A stretch of DNA of 64,000 nucleotides from Aporrectodea caliginosa (lineage: Eukaryota > Annelida > Clitellata > Crassiclitellata > Lumbricidae). The stretch spans positions 1-64,000 of the forward strand of contig JACEVL010000699.1 of NCBI GenBank assembly GCA_020284085.1, given 5' to 3'. Shown one piece after another: positions 46,560 to 59,320 of the stretch. The position numbers were made by a program, and so were the translations under genes. The first letter of the stretch is position 1; each line of letters opens with the position of its first letter. The notes below the pieces were generated by a model, which was not told where the DNA came from, searched no databases, and saw only the letters and a program-made list of their open reading frames with translations.

Positions 46560-47770
46560 CTCGATCTGAAAAATTACTTTTAACAGTAGGCCCTAACTGT
46601 TCTCACCTTTTGTGTGTCAAAACAGAGCTGTAAGACAGTGTCGATAAAAACTAGTTCCGTAAAATAAAGAACCACAGATGATGGTCGTCATACAGAAACA
46701 TCCTAAGTTTATAAGAATATTACCAGATAAGCTATTTTGGGATCAAATTGCCCTACTCTTTGCCGCATAAACACAATCTGGCAAAACAGAGGCGAGAGCT
46801 TAAAAGGCATAACAGGAATGTGACCAATCACAGTTGACGAAACAGCAACCAATCCCCTGCCGCCTTGTAGATGACTATAAGGTGAGTCGAGTTTTAATAG
46901 CTCTCGGTAAATGTGCAAATCACCACCTGGTCCACCTCTACCATTTGCCTCTATAAATGTCCATGTAACTTCCTGTTAACACATTTGTATTGTAACTGGT
47001 TGCGGTCTGTCAACCTGTCAGAAAATAAAACGAATATCTATCTAACTGCCCTATTTAGCTTGTTCGTGTTGCCCAATGGCTAAATGGCTAAGCATCTTGA
47101 CCTAATAAGCGTTTGATGGCATATCTCTTTGAACTTTGATCTGTCACATTTCAATTACTTGAAAATCAACTTCACATGCGCTATTAATAGTTTAGAGAAG
47201 AAAATACCGGTCGTGGTAAAGCCATTAAGCTGTACCCCATAAAATTATATTAGAGTTGTCTGATGATAATATTATCATAATTATTGTGGTTTGGTCCACC
47301 ATTAAAATATGGCGAAAACGTCCAAAGAACAAATCCAACAATTACTATAATAGGTTATAGACTATATTTTTGTCTAAATGCGGTAGTTTTAAGCACAATG
47401 AGTATCCCAAGTAACATTATGGAAATTCGATTTAAAATTTAAAGATTTTTGTAATGAACTGCTAAACGAAGGTCATAAAACGCAGACTTGCAAAAATGGC
47501 AACCAATTTAATTTCTGTTGTTCTTACTTTAACGGCCTTGGTTTATATCGAAGGCCTACTGTTACGCAGAAGATAATTGTAACTCCGCTCTAAAGAGTAG
47601 GCTACTGACACGAACTGGTTACAGTCAAGACGACAAAATGTTAATGGTTTGTTCATACTTTTACCCAGGAAGGTTCTCAAGTAGGACATTTTTATTAACC
47701 TAAAAGTGCTGACTATGGCAGGATGTTATGGTATCCTTTAATATTGCTCTACTGGTGGTGCTTTCCAACA
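46560..47770. repeat. Dispersed repeat X, copy 1
   Basis: Blocks shared with copies at about 55.55-56.15 and 60.26-61.11 kb: GTCGATAAA-ACT plus TTCCGTAAAATAAAGA; TTACCAGATAA-CTATTTT; GTGACCAATCA-AGTTGACGA; ATTATGGA-ATTCGATTTAAA; and TTGATC-like 3' blocks. Within it lies a tRNA-like stretch (A box TGGCTAAATGG at about 47083) that is absent from the 60-kb copy, hence a SINE-type insertion. No protein is readable. Confidence 0.7.
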
Positions 47771-48854
47771 CGCGCACCGCAGGTCCAAGCCTGGTCGGTT
47801 CATTTTCAGTGGACGACCGAGCTCGCCAAATTTTGTAATCGGTGTAAAAATGAAGTAAAAGACAAACTCACTGGCTTACTTCCATAGCTATTCGTTCACA
47901 ACTTGGCTTATCATTTGACAATGTGAACATAACATCCACAAAGCCATTAATGACACACATAATAATTATAATATGCGATTTTTCATTGTGATTATTCAGT
48001 AATAAATTTTAATACAGTGACTTATTTTCAATAAGTGTAAGTAGTTGCTTTTGAGTTTACAGGTGCGTTCCTCGGATTCAAGAATAATTTCTTTGGTGGT
48101 CCACGGTTTCAAACAGGCTGTTCAGCCGCCTATTCCCGATCGCTGCGTCAAGACAGAGGGGTTATCCAAAGATGGAAAACGCAGAGTAGAATCCGTTTGT
48201 CTAGGGCGAGGAGATATTTTATGGTGGGTAGCGTTTAGAATAAGAGAAAATGAAAGGCTTCGAAGTCTATCGATTGTGTTTAGATTCATTGAAATGTTTG
48301 ATTTTAGTTTTGCCTGAGAAACAAGAGATAGAGGAAAGTGTGGCACACGATGGTAGGAAATATGGGTAGAGGAAATAAAAATCTGCCGTACTCGTGAGGG
48401 AAATCGTTCCATAATTATGTAATCGAGGTGCAATGTCGTTATGTGGATTGGTTAGAGAACTCCAGATCAGTGTAGTAACTGAGGAATGGTCAAGAGTGGG
48501 TTTGGATGTTGATCAATACCCCGCTGCCTCCTCCTCCTCTCTCTGGTTTATCTGGCCATCGCAATTGGATCTTCGTCTGACATTTCTAAAACTCCTTTGA
48601 TAAATAAGTTGGTGCCCTGCGGTTAGCTTTGGAATAACACTTCAGAATTTGCGTGTCTTTGTCTGACCTCTCTCTGCGTGTCTCAAGCGGACTCTGACCG
48701 TCTCTGAGCAATCTTTAGACAACCCTTCTGACAAGACGTAGCGCTCGTGAATAAGTTTAGCTTTCGATTAAGTAGCGCTTCAGGAATGTGAAGTTTACGA
48801 TTACGAAATCCAGACCCCTAATACAGACATATAATAGCCTAAGTATACATAAGC
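47771..48854. other. Non-coding stretch
   Basis: The open frames at 48045-48317 (plus) and 48122-48433 (minus) mirror each other and show no known domain. Confidence 0.4.
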
Positions 48855-48878
48855 CGTGGACCCGGTCCGGGGTCCACG
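48855..48878. ncRNA. Short perfect hairpin next to a pre-miRNA-like hairpin
   Basis: CGTGGACCC-GGTCCG-GGGTCCACG: a 9-bp perfect stem with a 6-nt loop, 12 nt before the larger hairpin. Confidence 0.4.
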
Positions 48879-48890
48879 CAGAAGCCTACA

Positions 48891-48970
48891 CGAATGCAGA
48901 CAGCAGAGATTCTTGGAAGGGTGCCAATAGCTACTGGCACTCTTCCAAGAAGCTTTGCTGTCTGCGTGCG
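48891..48970. ncRNA. Pre-miRNA-like hairpin, 80 nt
   Basis: Positions 48896-48926 pair with 48935-48965 around the 8-nt loop ATAGCTAC. Of 31 pairs only one is a mismatch (48909/48952) and two are wobbles (48906/48955 and 48920/48941). Four more pairs (one a wobble) extend outward to 48891/48970. Length, loop and a 22-nt-compatible stem fit an animal microRNA precursor, and near-perfect pairing is typical of cnidarian microRNAs. Strand is not determinable because both strands fold. I do not recognise the mature sequence. Confidence 0.5.
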
Positions 48971-49254
48971 GCTAGAAAGAGAGGGCCTAGCAATCATCGT
49001 GAATGCTGCCGCGCCTATGTATGAGATAGGCCTAAGCGCGTTGTGAATGCTTAATGCTCATATCCCAGCTACACGCATCATACTGGCGAGGCTGCAATAT
49101 AGGCAGCTATACCATATGTCACCACAATTCAATATAATAACACATTAGATATAATGCGCAAAATTAAGGAGATCGTTACAGAGAACTAGTGAGCAACAAA
49201 GCGTCTTCTTTATAGTAGAGGTCTAAAACTGCCTGTCAGCGCCTTCCTGGTCGT

Positions 49255-49480
49255 ATCTCGTTGTCCGTGTGCCTGTCTGTCTGTCTCATTAAGCATAAAC
49301 ACCACCGATCCTTCAATGGTCGAAAATTCGTAAAGAATCTTTCATTTATTCATCGCCTTAGATTGTCTGTGTCCAGTGAAGGTCGCTGTGTCCCGCTGCT
49401 CACCGTCCGTTCCTCTGTCTGTCTGTCTGTCCGTCAATCTGTATGTCTATTTGTTTGTACCTGCCTGTGTGAAGTAAATC
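49255..49480. repeat. TCTG-rich low-complexity sequence
   Basis: GTCTGTCTGTCT clusters at about 49275 and 49422-49440. No gene is seen. Confidence 0.5.
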
Positions 49481-49984
49481 TTTTAAATCCGTTGAATCGC
49501 CGTGTATTTCTGTTTGTCTGCGAGAAGGATTGAACGCTATGGGTTCCAGAAGATGCAGAGAATCTACGCAGCGGCCACTGATTCTGCGTCTGCAGCCGTT
49601 GATACAGCGGATAGAGCAAAGTCTACTGCTGCTGGCTTACCTCGGATCTTAGTGGGCAGCGTGCGTCGTTACTCCCTTCCTCTCGCTTCATCCTTCCACC
49701 CCCCTTAAGGCATAACGCGTTGTATCTATTGGAAAGCTGCCACGCATGCTTTGGCTACTAAAACACAGACGCATTGACAGATAGACACAGCCATACAGAT
49801 AAACAGAAACTCAAGAGCACAAACATCAGTGTACAGTATGCTCAAAGTCCTCAGACCTGTGGACAGAGAGTAGATGGAGTGCGGAAATGAATAGCGGAGT
49901 CCTTCTGTGTCACCGCCTCATCCGTTTAAAACAGGCGAAGAATTTTATGCTACGCTTGATTGCAGACATTTACAACCGACAAGG

Positions 49985-50165
49985 CTCGTTATTATCATTG
50001 TTATCGCCATCGTCGTCGTCTTTATCAGCACCAACACAACCAGCATTAGGGGCCTATCAGTATCATCACGACTATCAACACCAGCTTCGTCGTTGTCGCC
50101 ATTAGCATCATTATCATCGTCGTCGTCGTCATCGTCATCATCAGTATTCAACGATCATCACCACC
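49985..50165. repeat. Degenerate CAT/CGT trinucleotide repeat
   Basis: TCGTCGTCGTC and ATCATCATC tracts; the Asp- and Ser-rich frames across them are artefacts. Confidence 0.75.
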
Positions 50166-51121
50166 TTTTTCCATAACCACCAGGTTTACTTGTACGTTTA
50201 TGTTTCAGAGGAAAATTCGGTATGAACTGGAGACAGTTCTCGACGGGATAAATACTCTAAGGCTGAAATCAAGAACTGCTCGCTTCATTAAATTCAATAA
50301 TTCAATATATTAAATTTCAAAATTATCATATCTTTGTTTTCAGCTAAAAATATGGCAAGACTAGTTAGTACCACGAATCGACTCAATTGGAGTGTCGGTT
50401 CAGAAAAAGTAAGAAAAATGATCTCGCACGTTTCGTAAATAAAATAAGTTACTCGTTTCTTAGCTTTAAAGCACAAAAACATTAACTTCTCTGTGTAATA
50501 ATTTATTGCTGGAAATGTTCGTCACGTTTCTAGTAAAAATCAACTTTTAGATATTTTCTACACAAATTTAAAACTTCAGCTTGTCAGGAGGTAGTCTATT
50601 TATTCCTGTTACTTCAGATTTTACCAGTTATGTCACACTGACAAAAGAAAGTGGCGCTCAAGAGCGAAAACGACGTGCAGCTTTTGTTGCAAATGTGAAA
50701 CAATAGAGTAGTCCAAATGTTTTTAAGCGTTTCTAAACACAGTGCAATCTAGGAACGACTCCGAAACTTTGCCAGAACGCACGGTTGAGAAAGATATGTT
50801 GACACTGCGCAATTCAATGAACCTGGATAAAACCGCCCAAGAAAATATTGAAAAGGATTCTAATTTTGAAACTAGAAACACAAATATTGGAGGATACATG
50901 GAGACGTATAAACAAGCGAACTGGAGTCTCAAGTTACCCTAACGGTAGTTCACCTGAATCTGAGGCTGAGGAGAAGTATATTGAGCAAGAACAAGAAGTC
51001 GATACTAGAGAAGTTTTATTGTTTAGAGATGTTGGCCATCCTGATTTTGTCGCAACATCATGTCATTCAATTATCATGCAAGAATTATTCAATGAAATGT
51101 AAACATTATGAAAAAAATGTA

Positions 51122-52302
51122 TCTTATACTATAATTCTTAAAGTTTGTCCTTCCGTATGTATGTATGTTTGCAGTGTTTGGCTGTCAGGCTAAAGGCTCA
51201 GAAACGGAACGGTTTAGCGATTTGAAAAAAATTACAAAACATTATTACGCAACGTCTAATTCAACGCGACTATTTTCAGTTCGCAATTTTATTTAAACGC
51301 CGATATATGGCCATTTTAAATTTCCACGAGGCTATATATAAATATCGGTCTCTTACACCATGGCCATCACAGTAAGGCCATTTTTTCACGTCACGCATGC
51401 TAATTAAATATGCAATCTTACGTCACACGTAGCATATAGGTCAACGCTCTGATTCGCAACTAATCACGATGACCGTTGATTTAACATCAGAAGAATTTCT
51501 AGGTCATCGGACTGAAAAATTCGCCAATGCAACACGTTAGCGATACGAAATTTTTAACGAACGTTTTCATTTGAATTTCTATAGATCTCAACCCAACTAT
51601 ATTTCAACTCAAAATTTACTTTAAATTCCGATATTTGGACATTTTAAGTTTCGATGTGGTCAGAGTTTCAATGCCATTGAATTCTAGCAAATGCATGGGA
51701 GTATATTATTACATACAGTGTTGCCAGGTACTTTCCGGAAATCCCGCCCAAAGGCTTCCAAAAATCCGCCCAAAAGTAGCCCAATATAAATTATAACGTA
51801 AACTAAATGAAAATAGCTGAAAATGATCAGAATTTATTTAATTATTTACTTCTATTTGAACTTCGGTAACTCGTTTCATCGTAAACTTCAAAAATTGAAT
51901 GCATCTGAACGACGCCAAAAGTGACAAAGCAAAACACCCTAGTTCTAAAATCTCGCTCGCCTAGCATCTGAATGTTTTCCCCAGTTTTTGCAATACCGTT
52001 TTCCGTACAGCGGACAAGAATGAAAGTAGCCCAAACAACCGCAACCCGCGGACAGCGAATTTTTCCCGCAACTAAAATTTGAAACTAGCCCAATTGGGCG
52101 GGGAAACCGCGGAACTGGCAACACTGATTACATAGAGTTGAGTTAAACAAATTTCAAACCAGCGCGTAAATTCGCCAGAGGGATACACGAAAAATTTTCA
52201 CATCGTTAAATTCAAATTCACAGGCGTTGACGAAGATGTCGTTAAATTCAAATACACGGGCGCTGAGAAAAACCCGGGCGAACGCCGGGTAAAAACTGCT
52301 AG
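51122..52302 (+). mobile_element. Non-autonomous Helitron with a hAT inside
   Basis: The 5' end is A|TCTTATACTATAATTCTTAA. The 3' end is the hairpin ACCCGG-GCGAACG-CCGGGT, 8 nt, then CTAG|T. A 5' TC, a 3' stem-loop followed by CTAG, and insertion between A and T are the Helitron rules. The element is 1181 bp, or about 760 bp without the nested hAT (51716-52126 plus duplication). No Rep/helicase protein is present. Confidence 0.85.
51716..52126. mobile_element. hAT-like MITE, 411 bp, nested in the Helitron
   Basis: ATTACATA at 51708-51715 and 52127-52134 flanks CAGTGTTGCCAG and its inverse CTGGCAACACTG. The AAGTAGCCCAA block is shared with the hAT at 40872-41680, so the two are related families. 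Internal deletion has removed any transposase. Confidence 0.93.
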
Positions 52303-52592
52303 TTCCAATATAAAGAAGGTCCTTTCGCTGTTAAAAATTGACGTTTCTATTATTTTCTACTTGCTGAAGATCTTTTAGTTAACTGAGCTTGACACTGACG
52401 TATTCGATAAGAGCAATGAGTCAAAACGGATTGAGTAATTTGGCGATTCTGAGGATTGAAAAAGAGGTTTTCGATGAGATCGGTTTTGACTAAAATAATA
52501 GATGCGTTCCCATCTGCAAAGCTAGAAAAATTAGCCTGTAGCCAGTAACCCTAAACCTATTGTTTCTTAGCCGTCTCAATATTAGGCTTTAA

Positions 52593-53561
52593 CCCTCGGG
52601 CTACCAAGCTTTTTTGTGACACGGAATACCAAGGGGGTGGTTACCACCCCCTGGATTTCGGGTTTGGTTTCACATATCATTTCTTGTAATACACCAATGG
52701 ATTCAGCATTCAATTCTGTACAGAATGGTATATTTAGTTGTAGGCCTACATTATGTGAATGCACCTCGAAATTACATCATTTTAACAAAGGCACCGATAA
52801 TTAGCGATATTTTATATTATTGCGTACATTTTGTACATTTTGGATAAACAAATATACGATTATGTGTGTCTTGAAACTGATCTGTGTATCCAAAATACAT
52901 AAATACATACCTACACATGTTTATATACGTATAAATATGCATCCATACATATATACATGTACATGTATGCATGCATACATGTACAATGCCACATTCAGCC
53001 ATTTTCACACAGATTACGCGTATTATTATTTATTTTGATCACTTCCGGTTTTCAAAAGACAAACATGTAAGTATGCCAATGAAGCCCTGCATTCACTCTA
53101 AAGAATGGTATATTTGTTTCTCTTCCAGGAAGATAAATGAATATGCTACATACAAAAAACTAAGGGGGGAGTCCTTCCATTCAGCAATTTTTCACGCATA
53201 TTACGGGTATTATTATTTATTTTGATCACTTCCGGTTTTAAAAAGACAAACATTTAAGTATGCAAATGTAGCCCCACATTCCCTCTATAGAATGGTATAA
53301 TTTGTGTCTCTTAATATTAAATTACGGATAAGATATAGTCGAAATTCTAAAGGGGGTGGTATCCACCCCACCCCCCTTAGTGCCTCGGGTATATCGGGTA
53401 TAACTTTTGAATGGCGTGGGCTACCACCATGATGTTTACCTCAAAATGTGCGCCAATGAATCTGCTACAGCTACCTAAATTGCAAAAATTATATTCCACA
53501 TGGAACATTTTTTTGGCATAAAAACGTAGGGGCGGTGGCAACCCCCCTGGTAGCCCGAGGG
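52593..53561. mobile_element. piggyBac-like MITE, 969 bp
   Basis: TTAA at 52589-52592 and 53562-53565 flanks CCCTCGGGCTACCA and its exact inverse. Near both ends lie GGGGGTGGTTACCACCCCC-type palindromes. Inside, a block of about 185 bp (CAGCCATTTTCACACAGATT, then TATTATTTATTTTGATCACT) occurs twice in tandem. No transposase is present. The same family recurs at 62669. Confidence 0.9.
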
Positions 53562-53749
53562 TTAAGCAGATAATTACGACAATATGTTACTGTTAGTGTT
53601 ACAATATATCAACATTTAAAAAAATGCAAAAAGCTACTGCATTTGTTATGTAAATATGTGTCTGAAAATAGTTTGAAAATTATTTTCCATTTCTTCTGCC
53701 AGAGCTAGAAGCCATTGGATAAAATCCGGAATCATATCATTATTTCGAA

Positions 53750-55226
53750 TTGTATCAAATTAGTAACTTGCACACTAGACCTATGTGGCTCCCCTTCAAA
53801 TTACCGCCCTATCTCAAACTTGTCTTTCCTTTCGAAGCTTCTTGAGAAATTTGTGTCTGTACAACTGGTCCGCTACCTTGACCTACACTTTCTAATGCCT
53901 CCTCTTCAATCTGGATTTAGGAAATCCCACTCGAAGGAATCCCTTATGGTGAGTGTATTTCACGCCATTGATCGTTGCCATGTCACTCTACTTTCCCTCT
54001 ATGACATTAGTGCCGCTTTCGACACTGTTGATCACACCATCCTTCTTGACCGGTTGTCCAAGTCATTTGGGATTACTGACTCTGCTCTTCTCTGGTTACG
54101 CTCATTCTTGACCGATCTCTCTATCTCAGTAGTTATTGGTCCCACTCGTTATGGGTCCCACCCTCTCTGCTTGGGTCCACCTCTCTTAAGGCTTACCTCA
54201 CGGCTCGGCCCTTGATCCCCTTCTGTTAATCTTATATACCTCGGATCTGGCGGGGGGTACTTGGTCCACTGGGTGTCCAATTCAACCAATATGCAGATGA
54301 CACGCAGGCTTACCTGCATGGACCTGCAGAAAACAGCTGCTGTTATTGTTGAGCGTATTCTAGAGGCGTCAGCTCTTGACCCGATGGTTGTTCTTAAATC
54401 GCCTCCTTAGTAACAGAGATAAGACACAGTACATCTGGCTCGGTAGTCGTGCCCAGCTTACCAAGATAGGTGATGACTCCCTTTGCCTTCAGTTTTCAAA
54501 TGTGCACTTCTCTTCCTTTGTCCGTGAACTTGGATTCATCCTTGATCCTGTCCTCTCTCTGTCTGATGACGTCAATAGTGTCTCTCACTCTTGTTTCTAT
54601 TACTTACGTCAACGTCGTGCCATTCGCTAATCACTCCCACGCTGCATGCTATCACGACTTTGGTTCATGCCTTGATCTGCACCAGGATTGACTATGGGAA
54701 TGCGGTCTACATTGGTCTCTTCTCTACAAAAACACCTAAGCTTCAGACCATCCTAAACACTGCCGCCCTCCGCATAGGGGGCATTTCCACATTTGACCAT
54801 ACCTCCTCTTTTATCCGTGGCTCAGCGCACTGGCTCCCCATCCACCAGCGTATCCAATTCAAGGCCTGCTCCCTAATGCGTAACTGTCTTACTGGCTCTG
54901 CTCTTCTCTATCTTAGGGCATATTGTACCCCAGTATCTTCTCTGCTCGGTCGCTCCTCCCTTCTGTCCTCGGCCCGTGGTCACTTGAATGTCCCGCGAGG
55001 GCGTACTTCTACGACCCAGTCTAGGAGTTTCACCATTGTGCGTCCTACTAGCTGGAAACGATTGCCTTTTGTCTCTCCTGGCCGACCTTTTTCCATTTCT
55101 TTTGACCAGTTCCGCCAGCGCCTGAATACCTCTCTCTTTACCAATGAAGACACTGACCCGGGTCGGTAGCGCCTCTTATCTTGAGTGGCTCTATATAAAT
55201 ATTCCATTGCAATTACGATTACGATG
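53750..55226 (+). mobile_element. Degenerate CR1/L2-type LINE, reverse transcriptase onward
   Basis: Frames together read NYRPISNLSFLSKLLEKFVS, YDISAAFDTVDHTILLDRL, a decayed GVPQGS region, a YADD-like QYADDTQAYLH near 54290-54320, YIWLGSRAQL, AHWLPIHQRIQFKA and an end with TSWKRLPF. There are at least four breaks. The 3' end CTCTATATAAATATTCC carries an ATTACG tail (55212-55226). It is similar in type to the 13.3-16.9 kb element but a different family. Confidence 0.87.
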
Positions 55227-55544
55227 TATACCATGATAGGAACAGCACGATTATAAGTTAACTACGGATGCAGTCATTAAGCTTTGCACCTCGGCACTGA
55301 AATCCAATATGCCACTGCCTAGGCACCAGATTAGGAGAATAAGAGCTCTATTGAACTATCCTGAGAGGCAGTTGTAGGAAAGAAGTGTTGGAGACTTCAA
55401 TTTTCTTAGCTTCCTTACCTGAGAGCATGGAACCAGCCCTCTCCCTCGCCACTGGATCTTCCAACCGACAGCGTACAGTTACTGTACAGTACTCATTTAT
55501 ATCGTATCGTATCGTATCTGAGAATTTGTAAAGCGCCTCTTACA

Positions 55545-56150
55545 GTACTGTACAAGTCATTTCTATCAATGTAGGATAACGCAGACGTCGATAAGAAAAA
55601 TAATTGTTTTAAGCAGTTCTCAAAATACAGCTCTAAAACAGAGTCGATAAACGCTCGTTCGGTAAAATTAAGAGCAACAGGGAATGGTCGCCATACAAAG
55701 GCATCCTCGTTGTATGAGAATTGGCCTATTACCAGATAATCTATTTTAAGATTAAATTACCCGATACTAGACCCGCATCGGCTACAATATCCGAGAGGGC
55801 CTCGGCGCGAACAGGATATGCGCTTCAGCAGGAACAAGGCGTCGCGGAAGCAAACAAGCCGAAATTTTTGGAAAAGCACTATTAATAACCCAGAGAAGAA
55901 ACTAACTAATATGCTGCTATCGACAACACTTTTGGGTTAATAAAAACTGTCCCACTTGAAAATCTTTGATAAAAATTATAAAAAACGATAAAATTGTCTT
56001 CTTGAATCTTGATTGTAGCGAGTTGGTGTCTTCATTAGAGCGCAGTCACAATATTAGTCCTTATCTTCCGCGTAAGAGTGACGATATAAACCAATTCCGT
56101 CAAATTAACAGCAGAAAATAGTTGCCATTTTGTAGGTCTGTTTTATGACA
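55545..56150. repeat. Dispersed repeat X, copy 2
   Basis: Begins near the ACAGAGTCGATAAACGCTCG block and runs through TTACCAGATAATCTATTTTA, collinear with 46.6-46.8 kb, but then diverges or is deleted. Confidence 0.6.
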
Positions 56151-56629
56151 CTCATTCAGCATTTCATAAAAAATCTTCCAGTATCAATCGCTAGACATAA
56201 TGTCCCTCGGGATGCATTATTGTGCTTTGTACAACGGCATTTAGCCAATTGGTAGACTAACTGATTGTTTTAATTCTTTGGACGTAATTCGCCATATTGT
56301 AATAGTGGAAAAGGATACATAGTTTTATTATTATTATTTAGGAAGATATATATATATACCGCGCTCCTTCAAGGTGGACTACTCAGATGCGCTACCGGTT
56401 AGGATAATTATTCCCATCCATAATGGAGAATTTTCATGCATATTTGTTCTAATCCTCCAACCAACCATTTGGTGATGTCTTATATTGAGACTCTATAGTC
56501 AAAATATTTTGAAGATTGAGCAATATTTAGGACTTGCACCAACCAGTTGAAATTCGGTAAAATTGCATTTTTTCGTTTTAACCAATTATTCTTAAATTAT
56601 GAATTGGAAAAGTTTTTGCAAATCATCAA

Positions 56630-56717
56630 ATGTTTCAAGACCACCTTGAGCGCCTCTGAGTAGGGATCTTGAAGGGGCGCTATATAAATTTTGATTGATT
56701 GATTGATTGATTGATGA
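56630..56717 (+). mobile_element. LINE 3'-end fragment with (ATTG)n tail
   Basis: CTTGAGCGCCTCTGAGTAGG to GGCGCTATATAAATTTT, followed by GATT repeats: a short 3' end of a CR1/L2-type LINE. Confidence 0.65.
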
Positions 56718-58168
56718 TTAGCTTAACAGTGCTTTCTAATAAAAATTGAGCAAGAGCATTTGTTTTTGGAGGTACAGCGAGAAAATCGTCGGAGAGGAAC
56801 GATAGCCTCAGTAGATAGAAACCCCACACTCTAGAAAAGTGCGTGTTGTGGCTTAAAACAACTGCAGCAAATCATTCAGTGGAGACAAAACACGCAGAAC
56901 TTTGTGACATCGTCACTACCACCAGAGCTGATATTCAGGAAGATGATGATTATTGTGATGGATTGTTGTCCGACAGCAACAGTTTTACCTTGTCATATGA
57001 TCCTGAGAAAGATCCGTGAACTTCAAAGCTGCGAGTGATATAATAATTATAGGCACGGTGAATGTGATCACTCCTGAAGTGTATGCACTATGCAGTACTA
57101 GATCGTATAAAAGGAAGGGGAAAGGAAAGCTGATCAAATATTTCTGCAATGGCTTCATCAGGACAGATCCAGCATGATCCGAGTTCCAACATTTAACACG
57201 CTGCACCACGTCTAAGAGATCATGCTGGAGAGGATGATTTGCATCTATTATGTCTCAGAGGCTCCTGCAATAGAACTGTTTGGCCATTTCAAAGATTTAT
57301 AGCAACAAATAGATCAAGCTTCGTTTTTCATTCATTCCGGAGCTTTTTTCACAGCCCTTGACGATGAATAGTATGGCATCCATTATCGCTCCATGGAAAA
57401 CAGTGTCATAGAGTTTGGAGTAGCACAGCTGGAAACATTCCAAGCGCCAGATGACTACCCTGAACTGCTGGAGCTGTCGATTGCTTAATGGAATGTCTCA
57501 CAGTGGAATCCATTTCTGATATCCAGCAGCAATTCACCATGCCCGCTGGATGGCCAGAACCATTAACTCCATGATACTGTGGCTATTCCGCAAACAACAT
57601 GAATCATTGCAGGGTCCTCCAGATGACGAAAGTCGCGTGGTCCCTAATATCGTGAACAAAATAAGGAAGCATCTCAGTGCGGTCTGTCTCTTATTGACTG
57701 CTGTGTAATGTGTATGTCAGATACTGGGTCCAGAGCCCATCATCTGCAGCTGCTCCAAGAAATTATCTGTCCTCTTGCTTTGTAGTCTGCCGGGCTACCT
57801 TGACATGGATGTCGCAGCAGCTGCCACAACAGCATTAATTTTGGTCGCCGATTTATTATGATACAAAGTCATGTCTGAGCTACTGATAGGATTTGGATTC
57901 TTCAACGATAATGTCTCGGTGGAAGAGAAGAAATCACTTGTCATGGCTCTAAGAGATACTGAGTGGTATGACGAACCTCCAAAGCGGATTCCACTATTCT
58001 TCGTCAATCCAAAACAAAAATACTACATGACTACATCATGTACACGGCGTTTTATAAGATCCTGGGTGAGAAATTCTTGCTAATTGACTCCAGGGAATGG
58101 CTACTCCAAGAATCATATCTAAAGGACAGATGGTTGCCACCTCTGAGGAGGTTGTGAACGATCTTGCA

Positions 58169-59320
58169 CAGGGGTGAGCAAACTACGGCCCGCGGGCCAG
58201 ATCTGGCCCGCTAACACTTTTTATCCGGCCCGCCAACACATTTTATCCGGTACACACAATTCTTCAGAAAAGTAAAAAGTCATAAAATTCAGACCGCAAG
58301 AAGAATTCCTCATGCTGCTTTCTTACTTGCTATTCCGGTTTGTATTATTCGCATCCACTTAGATTTACATCTGTGAACAAGCATTTTCAACTTTGAAGAT
58401 AAAAAAATCCAAGTAAAGATCTCAGTTGGCTTATCTAAACTTGAACTCGATACCGGTAATACGAATGTGACCTTAGTCACTCGAAGCCGTTACTATCGGC
58501 TTCGCCAGCTCCGAGTGATTTCTCGCTCTTTTTCTGATGACGCACTAGCACTTGTGCATGCTTTCGTTACTAGTCGGATTGATCACTGCTGCCCGATCAT
58601 CGTTGGCTTCCCCCTTGGAATTCTGGGGGGAATAGATCGATGTTCTGCGCTCGGCTGCTCGGCTCATTGGGTGAATTCCCATATTTGGCCCTGTCTGTGC
58701 CTACATGCGCGATGTGTTGCGCTGGCTGCCTGTGGTCCAACGAATCTCATACCGTATTGCTGCTTTGGTTTCACGCTGCGTCCTTGGCTGTTCTCCATCT
58801 TACCGGAGCGACCTCTGCCGCCCAGTGTCCGACCTTGTGGCTCGTCGGACGTTTCGCTCCGCGACAACGGGGAACTCTTAGTTCCACGGGCTCGCTTGCT
58901 ATGCAGAGCCGAGCTTTCTCGGTTGCAGGCCTCTCCATCTGGAATGACCTGCCATCGGAGCTGCGTTTGCTACCTCTGACCAATCTAACTGGGTTTCATA
59001 AATCACTCAGGGCATTTTTCTTTAGCCGTGGCTGGGCTGGGAACGCCCTGAGTAGGTTTGTTGAAGGGGTTCTATATAATTGCCAAGACTGAATGAATGA
59101 ATGCAACCAGTGCAATCAATTGTGGATTAGGGGAAATTGTTCTGCATGTTCACAGTTGCATACATCTAACAAGTTACAGCCAAAGTATAATTAAATTTAA
59201 TTCAGTAAAGTTTTTTTTTTTTAGTGGTTATTAAAAGTTCACATGTAAAATGTGTTACCTGGCCCTCCGAACATTTTGGCATTTAATGTGGTCCAATGTG
59301 CCAAAAGTTTGCTCACCCTG
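58169..59320 (+). mobile_element. hAT (Charlie-like) element containing a LINE fragment
   Basis: ATCTTGCA at 58161-58168 and 59321-59328 flanks CAGGGGTGAGCAAACTACGG on the left and the inverse CAGGGTGAGCAAACTTTTGG on the right. ICEQAFSTLKIKKSK at about 58368-58412 is the CE-x2-FS dimerisation-domain motif of hAT transposases, so this was once coding. The rest of the transposase is gone. A LINE landed just after the motif. Confidence 0.93.
58440..59100 (+). mobile_element. LINE C-terminal fragment inside the hAT
   Basis: SRYYRLRQLRVISRSFSDDA and VHAFVTSRIDHC, then after frame breaks QSRAFSVAGLSIWNDLPSEL and a short end. The tail is TGAATGAATGAATG at 59090-59103. Similar in type to the fragment at 6.4-7.5 kb. 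Confidence 0.85.

Noticed and set aside
48045..48433. Overlapping plus and minus frames as genes
   Set aside because: Each is a shadow of the other and neither has a recognisable motif.
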